Positions 51,541 to 61,422 of a stretch of DNA of 64,000 nt are shown here, in pieces. This DNA is from JAENVT01 sp963720775. Lineage in GTDB: Bacteria; Actinomycetota; Acidimicrobiia; Acidimicrobiales; Ilumatobacteraceae. A program made the position numbers and the translations under genes. Where the stretch lies: positions 186,001-250,000 of the forward strand of contig CAVRGR010000001.1 of NCBI GenBank assembly GCA_963720775.1, read 5' to 3'. How positions within the stretch are numbered: position 1 is the first letter of the stretch; every line of letters begins with the position of its first letter. Below the pieces are notes generated by a model. It was not told the origin of the DNA. It did no database searches and worked only from the letters and a program-made list of their open reading frames with translations.

Positions 51541-52794
51541 TCAACGCCACGCGCAACGCATTCGCTTGATGCCGTTGATGAACGCACTCTGCAGGTAGTC
51601 GGGCTCTGACGTGATCATCAGCGCCGGCAGTCGTTTGCGGATCTCGTCGAAGATCACGGTGATCTCTCGTCGGGCCAGGTTGGCCCCGAGGCAGAAATGC
51701 GGGCCGCCCGCTCCGAACCCGACCTGTTGCGGTTGCAGCGGTCGGGTGACGTCGAAGACGTCGCCGTTGGCGAACACGGCGTCGTCCCGATTGGCCGAGT
51801 AGTACCAGAGCACCACCTTCTGCCCCGCGACGATCTTGGTGTTGCGGATCACGGTGTCTTCGACCGCTGTTCTCCGGAAGTGGATCACGGGGCTGGCGTA
51901 GCGGACGATCTCGTCGACGGCCGTCTTGGTGTGTGCATCGAAGTCGTCGAACCACAGGCGCCGCTGGTCGGGAAAGTCGGTGAGCAGCTTCATCCCATGG
52001 GCGATCGCATTGCGGGTGGTCTCGTTGCCTGCCACCACGAGCAGGATGAAGAACGAGCCGAACTCCTGTGACGTCAGCCGTTCGCCATCGACCGCGGCAT
52101 GCATGAGAACTGAGGCGATGTCGTCGCCGGGATCGGCTCGGCGCTCTTCACCCAGCTTCTGGGCATAGGCGAACATCTGCATGAGCACGCCCAACAGCTG
52201 CTCGAACGAGCCGACGTACTCCGGGTCGCCGACGCCGAGGATGACGTTCGTCCACTGGAAGATCTGCGCTTCGTCGTCGGGTGGTATGCCCATCATCTCG
52301 CAGATGATCTGCAGGGGGAGTGGTGCGGCGACTTGCTCGACGAAGTCGCATTCGCCGTCGGGGAACTGCTCGAGCAGCCGATCGATGATGGCCGTCGCCT
52401 TGGTTCGAACGTAGCCCTCGACCTGGGCGATCTGCTTCGGCGTGAATCCCTTGGCCACGATGTTGCGGAGGCGGAAGTGGCGAGGATCGTCCATGGCGAT
52501 CATGGAGCCGATGAACTCGTTCATCTCTTGAGGGATGTCGCCGATGTTGACGCCTCTACCGCTGATGAACAGCTGTGGGTTGCGACTGATGGCCCACACG
52601 TCGTCGTGGCGCGTGACGGCCCAGTAACCCGGGCCCTTCGGGAGCGGACTGTTCTCGTATTCCCACTCCTCGAAGAAGACCAACTCGTTCGCGGCACGCA
52701 GCGAGCGGAAGGCTGCGTCGCGCATGTCGCGAGGTGCCAACCAGAACTCCGGATCGGAAAGGTCGAACGTGCCGACTGCGACATCTCCTGCCAT
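51541..52794 (-). CDS. Cytochrome P450
   Basis: 417 residues, soluble bacterial P450. I-helix A-G-N-E-T-T-R-N, ExxR in D-E-I-V-R, and heme loop F-G-A-G-G-P-H-F-C-L-G with the Cys ligand. The G-N-E-T-T-R-N-A motif and F-G-A-G-G-P-H-F-C-L-G are typical of the CYP125/CYP142/CYP124 group that hydroxylates steroid or branched lipid side chains. ATG is 6 nt after TACGCT. A thiolase lies nearby, which would suit side-chain beta-oxidation. Confidence 0.95.
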   Translation of the reverse strand: MAGDVAVGTFDLSDPEFWLAPRDMRDAAFRSLRAANELVFFEEWEYENSPLPKGPGYWAVTRHDDVWAISRNPQLFISGRGVNIGDIPQEMNEFIGSMIAMDDPRHFRLRNIVAKGFTPKQIAQVEGYVRTKATAIIDRLLEQFPDGECDFVEQVAAPLPLQIICEMMGIPPDDEAQIFQWTNVILGVGDPEYVGSFEQLLGVLMQMFAYAQKLGEERRADPGDDIASVLMHAAVDGERLTSQEFGSFFILLVVAGNETTRNAIAHGMKLLTDFPDQRRLWFDDFDAHTKTAVDEIVRYASPVIHFRRTAVEDTVIRNTKIVAGQKVVLWYYSANRDDAVFANGDVFDVTRPLQPQQVGFGAGGPHFCLGANLARREITVIFDEIRKRLPALMITSEPDYLQSAFINGIKRMRCAWR

Positions 52795-52838
52795 CGTGCG
52801 AGCGTAGCGATGGCGTGAACTGATCGTAAGCTCGTGGT

Positions 52839-53555
52839 GTGCTGACGTTTGCTGAGATCGAGCGAGTGCTCGTGGTGATGGCCCACCCTGATGACGTCGA
52901 TTTCGGCGCCGCAGGAACCGTCGCCATGCTCACCGATGCAGGCGTGCAGGTCACGTACTGCCTGGTGACCGACGGCGATGCGGGTGGCAGCGACAGGTCG
53001 ATGCCCCGACACGACATGGCCATGCTGCGTCGACGCGAGCAAACAGCGGCGGCCGCAAAGGTGGGTGTCACCGACCTCGTCTTCCTCGGCCACGGTGACG
53101 GACGTGTGCAGCCGACGCTGCAGCTGCGTGCCGACATCAGCGCGGTCATCCGTCGCGTGCGCCCACGAGTCGTCATCAGCCAGTCGCCCGAGCGCAACCT
53201 CGACCGGATCTATGCCAGCCATCCCGATCATCTCGCCGCCGCCGAGGCCACGTTGTGCGCGGTGTATCCTGACGCGCGCAACCCGTTCGCCTTTCCAGAG
53301 CTCTTCGACGAAGACCTCGAGCCGTGGGCGGTCGACGAGGTGTGGGTCACCGGCGGCCTCAACGGCCCTCACCCGGTCGACGTGACCGCGGCTGTCGATC
53401 GAAAGATCGCGGCCTTGATGTGCCACGTCAGCCAGCACACCGATCCGCAGCGCACGGCAACGATGGTGCGGGAGTGGATGACGAGCGTTGCCAAGCAGCT
53501 CGGTCTGCCCGATGGCGCCGCCGCCGAGACTTTTCGCGTCGTCGACACCCGTTAG
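52839..53555 (+). CDS. PIG-L-family deacetylase (MshB/LmbE-like)
   Basis: 238 residues. Zinc motif A-H-P-D-D-V-D-F-G and the distal His in Y-A-S-H-P-D-H-L-A-A. Such enzymes remove acetyl from N-acetylglucosamine conjugates, as in mycothiol (MshB) or mycothiol-S-conjugates (Mca), but other substrates are common. As the organism seems to make mycothiol, this is a candidate, not proof. GTG is 6 nt after TAAGCT. Confidence 0.9.
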   Translation: MLTFAEIERVLVVMAHPDDVDFGAAGTVAMLTDAGVQVTYCLVTDGDAGGSDRSMPRHDMAMLRRREQTAAAAKVGVTDLVFLGHGDGRVQPTLQLRADISAVIRRVRPRVVISQSPERNLDRIYASHPDHLAAAEATLCAVYPDARNPFAFPELFDEDLEPWAVDEVWVTGGLNGPHPVDVTAAVDRKIAALMCHVSQHTDPQRTATMVREWMTSVAKQLGLPDGAAAETFRVVDTR

Positions 53556-53612
53556 CTACCATCGGGTAACAAGACTTGGACCCCCAAAGACCGGCAACAA
53601 GGAGAACCACCA

Positions 53613-54815
53613 ATGGCTGAAGCTGTCATAGTCGCCACCGCTCGTAGCCCGATCGGCCGCGCCAACAAGGGTTCGCTCATCTCGATGCGACCCGACGACA
53701 TGTCGGCGCAGATCGTCAAGGCGCTCATGGCCAAGGCGCCGCAGGTGCAAGCCGGCGATGTCGATGATCTGATGATGGGCATCGGTCAGCCCGCCGGCGA
53801 GGGTGGGTTCAACGTGGCCCGTGTCGTCGCCGTGCTCTCCGGTCTCGACGACGTCCCCGGGGTCACCGTCAACCGCTACTGCTCGTCGAGCCTGCAAACG
53901 ATCCGCATGGCGTTCCACGCCATCAAGGCGGGTGAGGGAGATTGCTTCATCGCCGCCGGCGTCGAGACGGTCAGCCGCTATGCCTCGGGTGCCAGCGACA
54001 CCGCGCCGAACGATGTGTTCAAGCCGTCCGGCGAGCGCACCAAGCAGCGTGCACAGGGCGGGCAGGGGCAGTGGACGCCACCCGAAGGCCTTGCCGATAT
54101 GTACATCGCCATGGGTCAAACAGCCGAGAACGTCGTCGAGGCAGAAGGCGTGACACGCGAAGAGATGGACCGCTTCGGCGTGCGTTCGCAGAACTTGGCC
54201 TGCGAGCACATCGACAACGGTTTCTTCGAGCGGGAGATCACGCCGCTGACGCTCGCCGATGGCACCATGGTGAGCCGTGACGACGGCCCCCGGCCGGGCA
54301 CCAACTACGAAACCGTCAGTCAGTTGAAGCCGGTCTTCCGTCCCGACGGCACTGTCACCGCCGGTAACGCCTGCCCGTTGAACGACGGCGCTGCCGCGGT
54401 GCTGGTGATGAGCGACGCCAAGGCCAAGCAACTGGGTCTCACCCCGTTGGCGCGCATCGTTGCTTCGGGCGTGTCGGGCATCAACCCGGAGATCATGGGA
54501 CTCGGACCCATCGAAGCCTGCAAGCAAGCCCTCGCTCGCGCCGGCATGACCATCGATCAGATCGATCTCGTCGAGATCAACGAGGCCTTCGCCGCCCAGG
54601 TCATCCCATCGGCCAAGCGTCTGGGGATTCCGATGGAGAAGCTCAACATCCACGGAGGGGCGATCGCTCTCGGTCATCCGTTCGGCATGACCGGCGCCCG
54701 CATCATGACGACGCTCATCAACGGGCTGCAGTTCGAGGACAAGACCTACGGTCTGGAGACCATGTGCGTCGGCGGTGGCCAGGGAATGGCCATGATCGTC
54801 GAGCGGCTCAGCTAG
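53613..54815 (+). CDS. Thiolase (acetyl-CoA C-acyltransferase)
   Basis: 400 residues. Nucleophile Cys in N-R-Y-C-S-S-S-L-Q, His in G-G-A-I-A-L-G-H-P-F-G-M-T-G-A-R and second Cys in C-V-G-G-G-Q-G-M. N-E-A-F-A-A-Q also conserved. Cleaves 3-oxoacyl-CoA in beta-oxidation or condenses acetyl-CoA. AAGGAG 9 nt upstream fixes the ATG. Possible companion of the P450 in lipid/sterol breakdown. Confidence 0.96.
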   Translation: MAEAVIVATARSPIGRANKGSLISMRPDDMSAQIVKALMAKAPQVQAGDVDDLMMGIGQPAGEGGFNVARVVAVLSGLDDVPGVTVNRYCSSSLQTIRMAFHAIKAGEGDCFIAAGVETVSRYASGASDTAPNDVFKPSGERTKQRAQGGQGQWTPPEGLADMYIAMGQTAENVVEAEGVTREEMDRFGVRSQNLACEHIDNGFFEREITPLTLADGTMVSRDDGPRPGTNYETVSQLKPVFRPDGTVTAGNACPLNDGAAAVLVMSDAKAKQLGLTPLARIVASGVSGINPEIMGLGPIEACKQALARAGMTIDQIDLVEINEAFAAQVIPSAKRLGIPMEKLNIHGGAIALGHPFGMTGARIMTTLINGLQFEDKTYGLETMCVGGGQGMAMIVERLS

Positions 54816-54819
54816 ATCG

Positions 54820-55263
54820 TCAGCGACTCTCGGCGCGAACCCGAATGATCTCGGGCTCGTGGGGCAGTTGGATGGCCCGCACGACGTAGTACTGATCGGC
54901 AGTCGTCAGCTCGGCCAGTGCCCAGCAGGCCTCCGACTCCCGTTGACCGTCGCCGATCGGATGCAACTCATCGACGTCGAGGCCGGCCGAATCGGCCTCT
55001 GCGTGCCACAGCGCAACGAGACCCTTGCGCAACTCGGGATCGTCGATCAGGTCGACACCGTGCAGGCACAGCTCGACGCTGGTGATCGATACCGGTTGCA
55101 GTTCGGATCGGTTGACGACATCGCCGGTGAGCTCGCCGTCGAGCATGACCACGATCGGCCCGCCATTGCCCGACACGCCACCGACGAAGCCGTATCGAAT
55201 CAGCGGCCAGCCGTCGTCTCCGGTCGTCTCGAACCGGACTCGATCGCCTGGCCGATACATCAT
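54820..55263 (-). CDS. Conserved-looking protein of unknown function
   Basis: 147 residues, no signal or membrane segment. N-terminal half looks like a small beta barrel (Y-R-P-G-D-R-V-R-F-E-T-T-G-D-D-G-W-P-L-I-R-Y-G-F-V-G-G, an SH3-like pattern) and there is a short helical C-terminus. No family recognised. ATGA overlap with the upstream serine hydrolase decides the start. Confidence 0.7.
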   Translation of the reverse strand: MMYRPGDRVRFETTGDDGWPLIRYGFVGGVSGNGGPIVVMLDGELTGDVVNRSELQPVSITSVELCLHGVDLIDDPELRKGLVALWHAEADSAGLDVDELHPIGDGQRESEACWALAELTTADQYYVVRAIQLPHEPEIIRVRAESR

Positions 55264-56081
55264 GCCGACGCCTCGGCAAGTACCGCGTCGCTGAACGCGG
55301 GCCAGGCGCGCAACGCCTCGGCGGCCCACTCGTCGAACGCTCTATCGGTCAGAGCGAGGCAAGCCACCCCCACGGCAGGATCCACCCACATGAAGGTACC
55401 GGCGCCGCCGAAGTGTCCAAACGTCTCTGGCGAGTTCGTTGTGCCGGTCCAATGAGGGCTTTTCGTGCCGCGGACCTCGAAACCCAGACCCCACGGGCAC
55501 GGCGAGAACCGTCCGACTCCGGGGATGGTGCCGTTGAGCGCCAAAAATTGGGGTGTCCGTGCTTGCGTCGCGGTCGTCACGGAGATCAGTTGCGGCTGAC
55601 GAACCTCGAGGATGAAGCGGCTCATGTCGGCGGCCGTGCTCCACATGCGATGCGCGGGCGATCCGTTCAACGTGGTCATCGACATCCCGAGCGGTTGCAG
55701 CACGGCTTCGTCGAGGTACCTCTCGAACGGCATTCCCGCTGCGTCGGCCACGGCGGCCGCCGCCATCTCGATGCCCGTGTTGGAGTAGATCCTCGTCCGT
55801 TCCGGTTTGGCGATCGGCTCAGTGCCATCGAAGCCGTAGCCACCCGCGTGGCACAGCAGGTGCCGCAACGTGCAGCCCGGTTGACCGACGGGCTGATCGA
55901 GCGAAACGATCCCCTCCTCGACGGCGATGAGGCACGCCCACGCGGTGATCGTCTTGGCGACGGAGGCAATGCGGAAGTGCCGGTCCTGATCGCCGCTCGT
56001 GTCGGTCGACCCGTTGGCCCGAACGACGGCAACGGCGACGTTGTCGACCGGCCACGAATCGGTCAGCCGCAGCGCCTGCAC
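55260..56081 (-). CDS. Beta-lactamase-fold serine hydrolase
   Basis: 273 residues, class C-like and short. S-x-x-K as A-S-V-A-K, Y-S-N in R-I-Y-S-N-T-G-I-E, and H-F-G-G-A-G in the third motif place. No signal peptide. Probably an esterase or peptidase rather than a beta-lactamase. GTG start; no clear promoter box. Overlaps the next gene by ATGA. Confidence 0.88.
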   Translation of the reverse strand: MQALRLTDSWPVDNVAVAVVRANGSTDTSGDQDRHFRIASVAKTITAWACLIAVEEGIVSLDQPVGQPGCTLRHLLCHAGGYGFDGTEPIAKPERTRIYSNTGIEMAAAAVADAAGMPFERYLDEAVLQPLGMSMTTLNGSPAHRMWSTAADMSRFILEVRQPQLISVTTATQARTPQFLALNGTIPGVGRFSPCPWGLGFEVRGTKSPHWTGTTNSPETFGHFGGAGTFMWVDPAVGVACLALTDRAFDEWAAEALRAWPAFSDAVLAEASA

Positions 56082-56100
56082 TTTTCCTACCGGGCCGGGT

Positions 56101-57456
<1,356 letters not shown>

Positions 57457-57598
57457 GCTGGCAATGCTAACTGCGCGCCGACGCGGTGCCGCTGCCAATT
57501 AGGCCGATCACCGGCGTAATGACGAGCCATTCACTGGCCAGGAACGTTGCACTGCCGAGCCATCAAAGCGAAGCAAAGATGGCGTGCGAGGCAATCGA

Positions 57599-58426
57599 CT
57601 AGGCGGCGAGGATGCGGACTGCGTCTTCGCGGAGGCCGGCCACTGCCCGGCTGACGAGACGACGTGCGGCCTCGGCGGTGACGCCCAGGTTCTCGCCCAC
57701 TTCGCGAAAGCTCTTGCGCTCGCCGTCGAGAAGGCCGAAGCGAGCCTCGATGGCGTAACGAGCGCGCTTGTCGAGCGTGCCGAGCAGTTCGTCGAGCAGG
57801 TCGGTGTCGACCATGGCCATGACGGCGTCTTCAGGAGTGCCGTCGCCGTTGGCCATGAGGTCGCCGAGCGTGGCGTCGCCATCGTCGCCGATGGTCTTGT
57901 CGAGCGACACGGGCGTGGTGAGCCGGTGCAACTCGGCATTGCCGACGTCGAGGGTCTCACCGTCGCCCGATGCCTGACGCAATGCGGCGCGCAGACTTGC
58001 GGACCGATCGCCCGGGATGCGGATGAGGCTGGCCTTCTGGTCGAGGGCACGACCGATCGCCTGGCGGATCCAGAAGGTGGCGTACGTTGAGAACTTGAAG
58101 CCGCGGCGCCAGTCGAACTTGTCGACGGCGTGCTCGAGGCCGAGATTTCCCTCCTGGATGAGGTCGAGGAGGTCCATGCCCTGCGGAAGGGGGTAACGGC
58201 GGGCGATGGAAACGACCAGACGGAGGTTGGATCGGATGAACCGATCCTTGGCGTCGGCGGCGGCTGCCACTGCAGCCTTCAGGGCTGCGCCCTTCTCTCC
58301 GTTGGCCAGACGTTCGGCCGCTTCACGGCCCGCCTCGATGACGCGAGAAAGCTGACGCTCTTCTTCAGCGTTCAGCAGCGACACCTTTCCGATGTCATTC
58401 AGGTAAAGACCGATAGAGTCATTCAT
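57599..58426 (-). CDS. Sigma-70-family factor (group 2, SigB/HrdB-like)
   Basis: 275 residues. Region 1.2 near the start (S-I-G-L-Y-L-N-D-I-G), region 2 with R-x-V-x-x-I-A-R-R-Y, D-L-I-Q-E-G-N-L-G-L-x-x-A-V-D-K-F-D, F-S-T-Y-A-T-F-W-I-R-Q-A-I, and regions 3-4 with F-R-E-V-G-E-N-L-G-V-T-A-E-A-A-R-R. Shorter than the primary sigma because the 1.1 and non-conserved regions are missing. The upstream in-frame TTG at 58441 is less likely than ATG 58426. A nearby target is not evident. Confidence 0.93.
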   Translation of the reverse strand: MNDSIGLYLNDIGKVSLLNAEEERQLSRVIEAGREAAERLANGEKGAALKAAVAAAADAKDRFIRSNLRLVVSIARRYPLPQGMDLLDLIQEGNLGLEHAVDKFDWRRGFKFSTYATFWIRQAIGRALDQKASLIRIPGDRSASLRAALRQASGDGETLDVGNAELHRLTTPVSLDKTIGDDGDATLGDLMANGDGTPEDAVMAMVDTDLLDELLGTLDKRARYAIEARFGLLDGERKSFREVGENLGVTAEAARRLVSRAVAGLREDAVRILAA

Positions 58427-58729
58427 GGCAGTTGTTCTCAACTTCTACGTGTGTTTGCATATTCCAGGGCATACTGTGCCGGTTGACACGTGCAGGTGGC
58501 ACGCCGGGTGATCGGCACAACGTGGATCGTCCCGGAGGGAGTGGAGCGGTTCGCGTAGCGGACGGTTCGCTCGAATTGTCGGTAGGTCGGGGGGGTCATT
58601 TCGGGGGGAACGAACAACAGTACTACATCGGCGCGTTCTTGTCATGTCAATACGGCGATTCTCGTCAAGAAATGTGCAGGTCAAACGCTGCCTGCGGTCC
58701 GCTGCATACCCGCCCTAGACTCGTAACCC
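58427..58729. promoter_or_regulatory. Divergent control region between the sigma factor and nadD
   Basis: 303 bp with no coding frame I can support. On the plus strand TAGACT (58716-58721) lies 8 nt before the nadD GTG and acts as its leaderless -10. There are two G-runs, G7 (58589-58595) and G6 (58603-58608), that could stack. The sigma-factor promoter is not clearly recognisable; TATGCA or TAGAAG boxes on the minus strand are candidates. Confidence 0.4.
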
Positions 58730-59317
58730 GTGCCTCTGCGAATCGGACTGTTCGGTGGCACGTTCGATCCGCCCCATGTCGGCCACCTGGTCACAGCGGT
58801 GAACGTGCGTCACGCGCTGTCCCTCGACGCCGTTGTACTGATGGTGGCGAACTCGCCCTGGCAGAAGTGGGGGACCAGGTCGATCACCTCTGCCGAGGAC
58901 CGTTTCGCCATGGTTGAAGCTGCCGTCGCCGACGTGGATCGCCTGCTCGCGGGGAACGACGAGATCCGCCGTGGCGGACCGAGCTTCACCGCCGACACAT
59001 TACAAACCCTGGCAGACAGGTATCCCGAAGCGGCCTTGTTCACGATCGTGGGCGATGACGCGGCCGCGGGTTTGACCTCCTGGGAACGCCATGAAGAGGT
59101 GGCCAAGCTCTCGCAACTCGTGGTGGTCGACCGGCCGGGGTCCCCGGTGATGCCGCCCGTTGGCTTCGACTGGCTGCGCGTCGAGGTACCCCGGTTGGAG
59201 GTCTCGAGCACCGATCTGCGAGAGCGGGTGCGAGACGGACGTCCGCTCGACTACCTCGTGACCGAGCCGGTCCTCGGCATCATCGCTGCCCGCCAGCTCT
59301 ATCGGTACGCCACATGA
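58730..59317 (+). CDS. nadD: Nicotinate-nucleotide adenylyltransferase
   Basis: 195 residues. G-G-T-F-D-P-P-H-V-G-H nucleotidyl-transferase motif, then N-S-P-W-Q-K and the late V-S-S-T-D-L-R-E-R-V-R-D-G. Makes deamido-NAD from nicotinate mononucleotide and ATP. First gene of an nadD, LCP, rsfS operon, joined by ATGA-type overlaps as in many actinobacteria. Leaderless GTG. Confidence 0.97.
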   Translation: MPLRIGLFGGTFDPPHVGHLVTAVNVRHALSLDAVVLMVANSPWQKWGTRSITSAEDRFAMVEAAVADVDRLLAGNDEIRRGGPSFTADTLQTLADRYPEAALFTIVGDDAAAGLTSWERHEEVAKLSQLVVVDRPGSPVMPPVGFDWLRVEVPRLEVSSTDLRERVRDGRPLDYLVTEPVLGIIAARQLYRYAT

Positions 59318-60540
59318 CGTCACTCCCGTCGCGCCGGCGCCGGCACACCCTCATGGCTCTGGCAGCCGGCCTTGTCACGGCAGTCGTCGCGCCGACGCTG
59401 GTGTACGTGGGCGCCAAGGCGATCAGCAACTCGAAGGCCGGCATCAACGCGCTCGCTCACGTAGTTCCCGAACAAGCCTTCCCCGAGACCCCCACCGCGA
59501 TGCTGGCCACGGTCAGCGACACCAACGAGCTCACCAGCCTGACGGTGCTCGTGCTCGCACCCGATGCGGATGTCACTGCCGGCGGCTACGACCAGCGCGG
59601 CGGCAGCATCGTGTCGGTGCCGATCAACGCCTACACCGAATCCGGTGATCAAGTGCAGTCCTTGCACGACGCGTACGCGCTGGGCGGCGAGGAAGGGCTT
59701 CGAACCGGTCTCGAATCGGCGATCAACCTCGACATCGATTTCACCGCCGTGATGAAACGCGACGAGTTCGCCAGCTTCCTCAGTGGGCTGCCGTCGATGA
59801 CGATTGTTCTGCCAACTGACGTGCTCGGGCCCGACGATGCCGTCTTGTATCCGAAGGGTTCGACTGAACTGACCATCGCCCAGGTCGCCGAGATCCTCAC
59901 CACCAAGTCCCCGACGCAGCGAGAGCGTTTGCGCAGCCCGAACATCGAGGCGTTGTGGACAGGCATCGCCACTGCCGTCGGCACCGGTCGCCAGGGGCAG
60001 ACCTTGAGCGCTGCCAAGCCGGCCACGTTTGCAGAAGCGGCGGCCAGGCTGATGGCAGGCCCGGTAGCGTCACGGGGCTTGGTTGCTCGGGCACTCGACA
60101 TCGCCCGCAACCCCAAAGGGCTCGATGTCGAGGCGCTCGACAGACCCGACACCGTGCTCGTCTTCGCCAGCATTGCGCCGTCGGAGATGGCCCGGCCCGG
60201 GGATGGCCTGACCTTCCGGATCGAGGCCCCGCCCGGCTACGACGCACAGGTGCGCAAGACGATTGCGATCCTGCTGGCGGCGGGTGGCAACGTCGTGTCG
60301 GTCGATCTCAGCGCCAAGGAGAAGTCGGATACCTCGTTCCTGATCTACGACGCCGACCTGGCCGCGGTCGAACCCACTGAAAACACCGTGTTCGGCACGA
60401 TCAAGATCCAGACACCCGCCGTGCGCTTGGCCGGCATCGACGAGACGATCTTGCTGGGCACCGACTACCTGAAGAAGGTCGACACCTCGGCCCCCGACGC
60501 GACCTCGACGTCGGTCGAGCCGACGGAGACCACCGGATGA
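59314..60540 (+). CDS. LytR-CpsA-Psr-like protein with LytR_C domain
   Basis: 408 residues. A basic start and one membrane segment (about 10-38), then an LCP-like domain (L-T-V-L-V-L-A-P-D-A-D ... S-V-P-I-N-A-Y ... L-H-D-A-Y-A-L-G-G) and a C-terminal LytR_C-type domain (A-P-P-G-Y-D-A-Q-V-R-K-T-I ... I-L-L-G-T-D-Y). LCP proteins attach glycopolymers to the cell wall; some key Arg residues are not obvious, so function is tentative. ATGA overlaps on both sides, in the conserved position between nadD and rsfS. Confidence 0.75.
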   Translation: MTSLPSRRRRHTLMALAAGLVTAVVAPTLVYVGAKAISNSKAGINALAHVVPEQAFPETPTAMLATVSDTNELTSLTVLVLAPDADVTAGGYDQRGGSIVSVPINAYTESGDQVQSLHDAYALGGEEGLRTGLESAINLDIDFTAVMKRDEFASFLSGLPSMTIVLPTDVLGPDDAVLYPKGSTELTIAQVAEILTTKSPTQRERLRSPNIEALWTGIATAVGTGRQGQTLSAAKPATFAEAAARLMAGPVASRGLVARALDIARNPKGLDVEALDRPDTVLVFASIAPSEMARPGDGLTFRIEAPPGYDAQVRKTIAILLAAGGNVVSVDLSAKEKSDTSFLIYDADLAAVEPTENTVFGTIKIQTPAVRLAGIDETILLGTDYLKKVDTSAPDATSTSVEPTETTG

Positions 60541-60902
60541 AGCAAGCGACCGCGGCGGACGTAGCCGTGACTGCGGCGCGAACCGCCGACGACAAGAAGG
60601 CCGACCGAACGCTGGTGCTGTTCGTGGGCGACGTGCTGTCGATCACCGACTACTTCGTCATCACCAGCGCGTCGAACCGGCGTCTCGTGAGGATGGTTGT
60701 CGAAGAGATCGAGGCCGCCGTGAGGGAAGCGCACGGCCGCTCGCCCCTTCGGGTCGAAGGTGTCGCCGAACAGCAGTGGGTGCTGATCGACTACGGCGAC
60801 GCCGTGATCCACGTGTTCAGCGACGAGATCCGCGCCTACTACGAGATCGAACGTCTCTACCGCGACGTGCCGAAGCTGGATTGGCAGCGCGACCCGGTCT
60901 GA
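60537..60902 (+). CDS. rsfS: Ribosomal silencing factor
   Basis: 121 residues. D-Y-F-V-I-T-S-A-S-N-R-R, V-E-G-x-A-E-Q-Q-W-V-L-I-D-Y-G-D-A-V-I-H-V-F: the standard RsfS core that binds ribosomal protein L14 and stops subunit joining in starvation. ATG overlaps the LCP gene stop. Typical partner of nadD. Confidence 0.96.
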   Translation: MKQATAADVAVTAARTADDKKADRTLVLFVGDVLSITDYFVITSASNRRLVRMVVEEIEAAVREAHGRSPLRVEGVAEQQWVLIDYGDAVIHVFSDEIRAYYEIERLYRDVPKLDWQRDPV

Positions 60903-61033
60903 TCGGTTGCGGCCGTCGCAGACCTCGAAGTGTTGCCCCACGGCACCAGCAACGTTCCGTCCGGCAACACTTCCCGACCCGGAACGCGTTGGGAAGCCGA
61001 ACGTGCGGTTGGTAGTCTCAGGCGTCCCAAATC

Positions 61034-61106
61034 GGGGCTGTAGCTCAGTTGGCAGAGCACTTCCATGGCATGGAAGGGGTCAGGGGTTCAATTCCCCTCA
61101 GCTCCA
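61034..61106 (+). tRNA. tRNA-Ala (anticodon GGC)
   Basis: All four stems pair: acceptor GGGGCTG/CAGCTCC, D arm GCTC-AGTTGGCA-GAGC, anticodon stem CTTCC/GGAAG with loop ATGGCAT (GGC at 61067-61069), T arm AGGGG-TTCAATT-CCCCT. One G-U in the acceptor. The CCA end is not encoded. No integrase or repeated tRNA 3' end seen nearby. Confidence 0.97.
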
Positions 61107-61422
61107 CAGAACCCTTACGACGTAAGGATTTGCAGGCTCCAACACCCAAACCAGATACGTCTGCCCGGGTAGCGTAATCCTGCGGGCGAAACCCAGAACA
61201 ACCTGATCGGGACCTCTGGCCGTAGCGACATTTCAACCAAGCTGCGTACGTTCGACTGGATGTATCCGACCATCCGGCTGATGGGGACACCAGCGAGAAT
61301 AGTGGATCGCGCGCCCGTGTCGATCCCTGCAAGGGAGCCCTTTTCAAGGGCTCATGACGATCGGGGCGGCCACCCCGCTTGTCGGTGCCGGTGGCACTCG
61401 GTAGAAACTGAACGGTGCTGAG
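61107..61422. other. Intergenic region after tRNA-Ala with two hairpins
   Basis: 316 bp. CCTTAC-gac-GTAAGG (61112-61126) just after the tRNA could end its transcript. GAGCCCTT-ttc-AAGGGCTC (61335-61353) is a second perfect stem that may be a leader hairpin of the transporter operon. A 100-codon minus-strand frame crosses the tRNA and is not credible; I support no gene here. Confidence 0.5.

Noticed and set aside
61034..61130. tRNA-Ala as an integration site of a genomic island
   Set aside because: No integrase, no repeated tRNA 3' end and ordinary housekeeping genes on both sides.
61045..61347. 100-codon minus-strand frame across tRNA-Ala
   Set aside because: Its C-terminal codons are the antisense tRNA; no ribosome site or recognisable domain.
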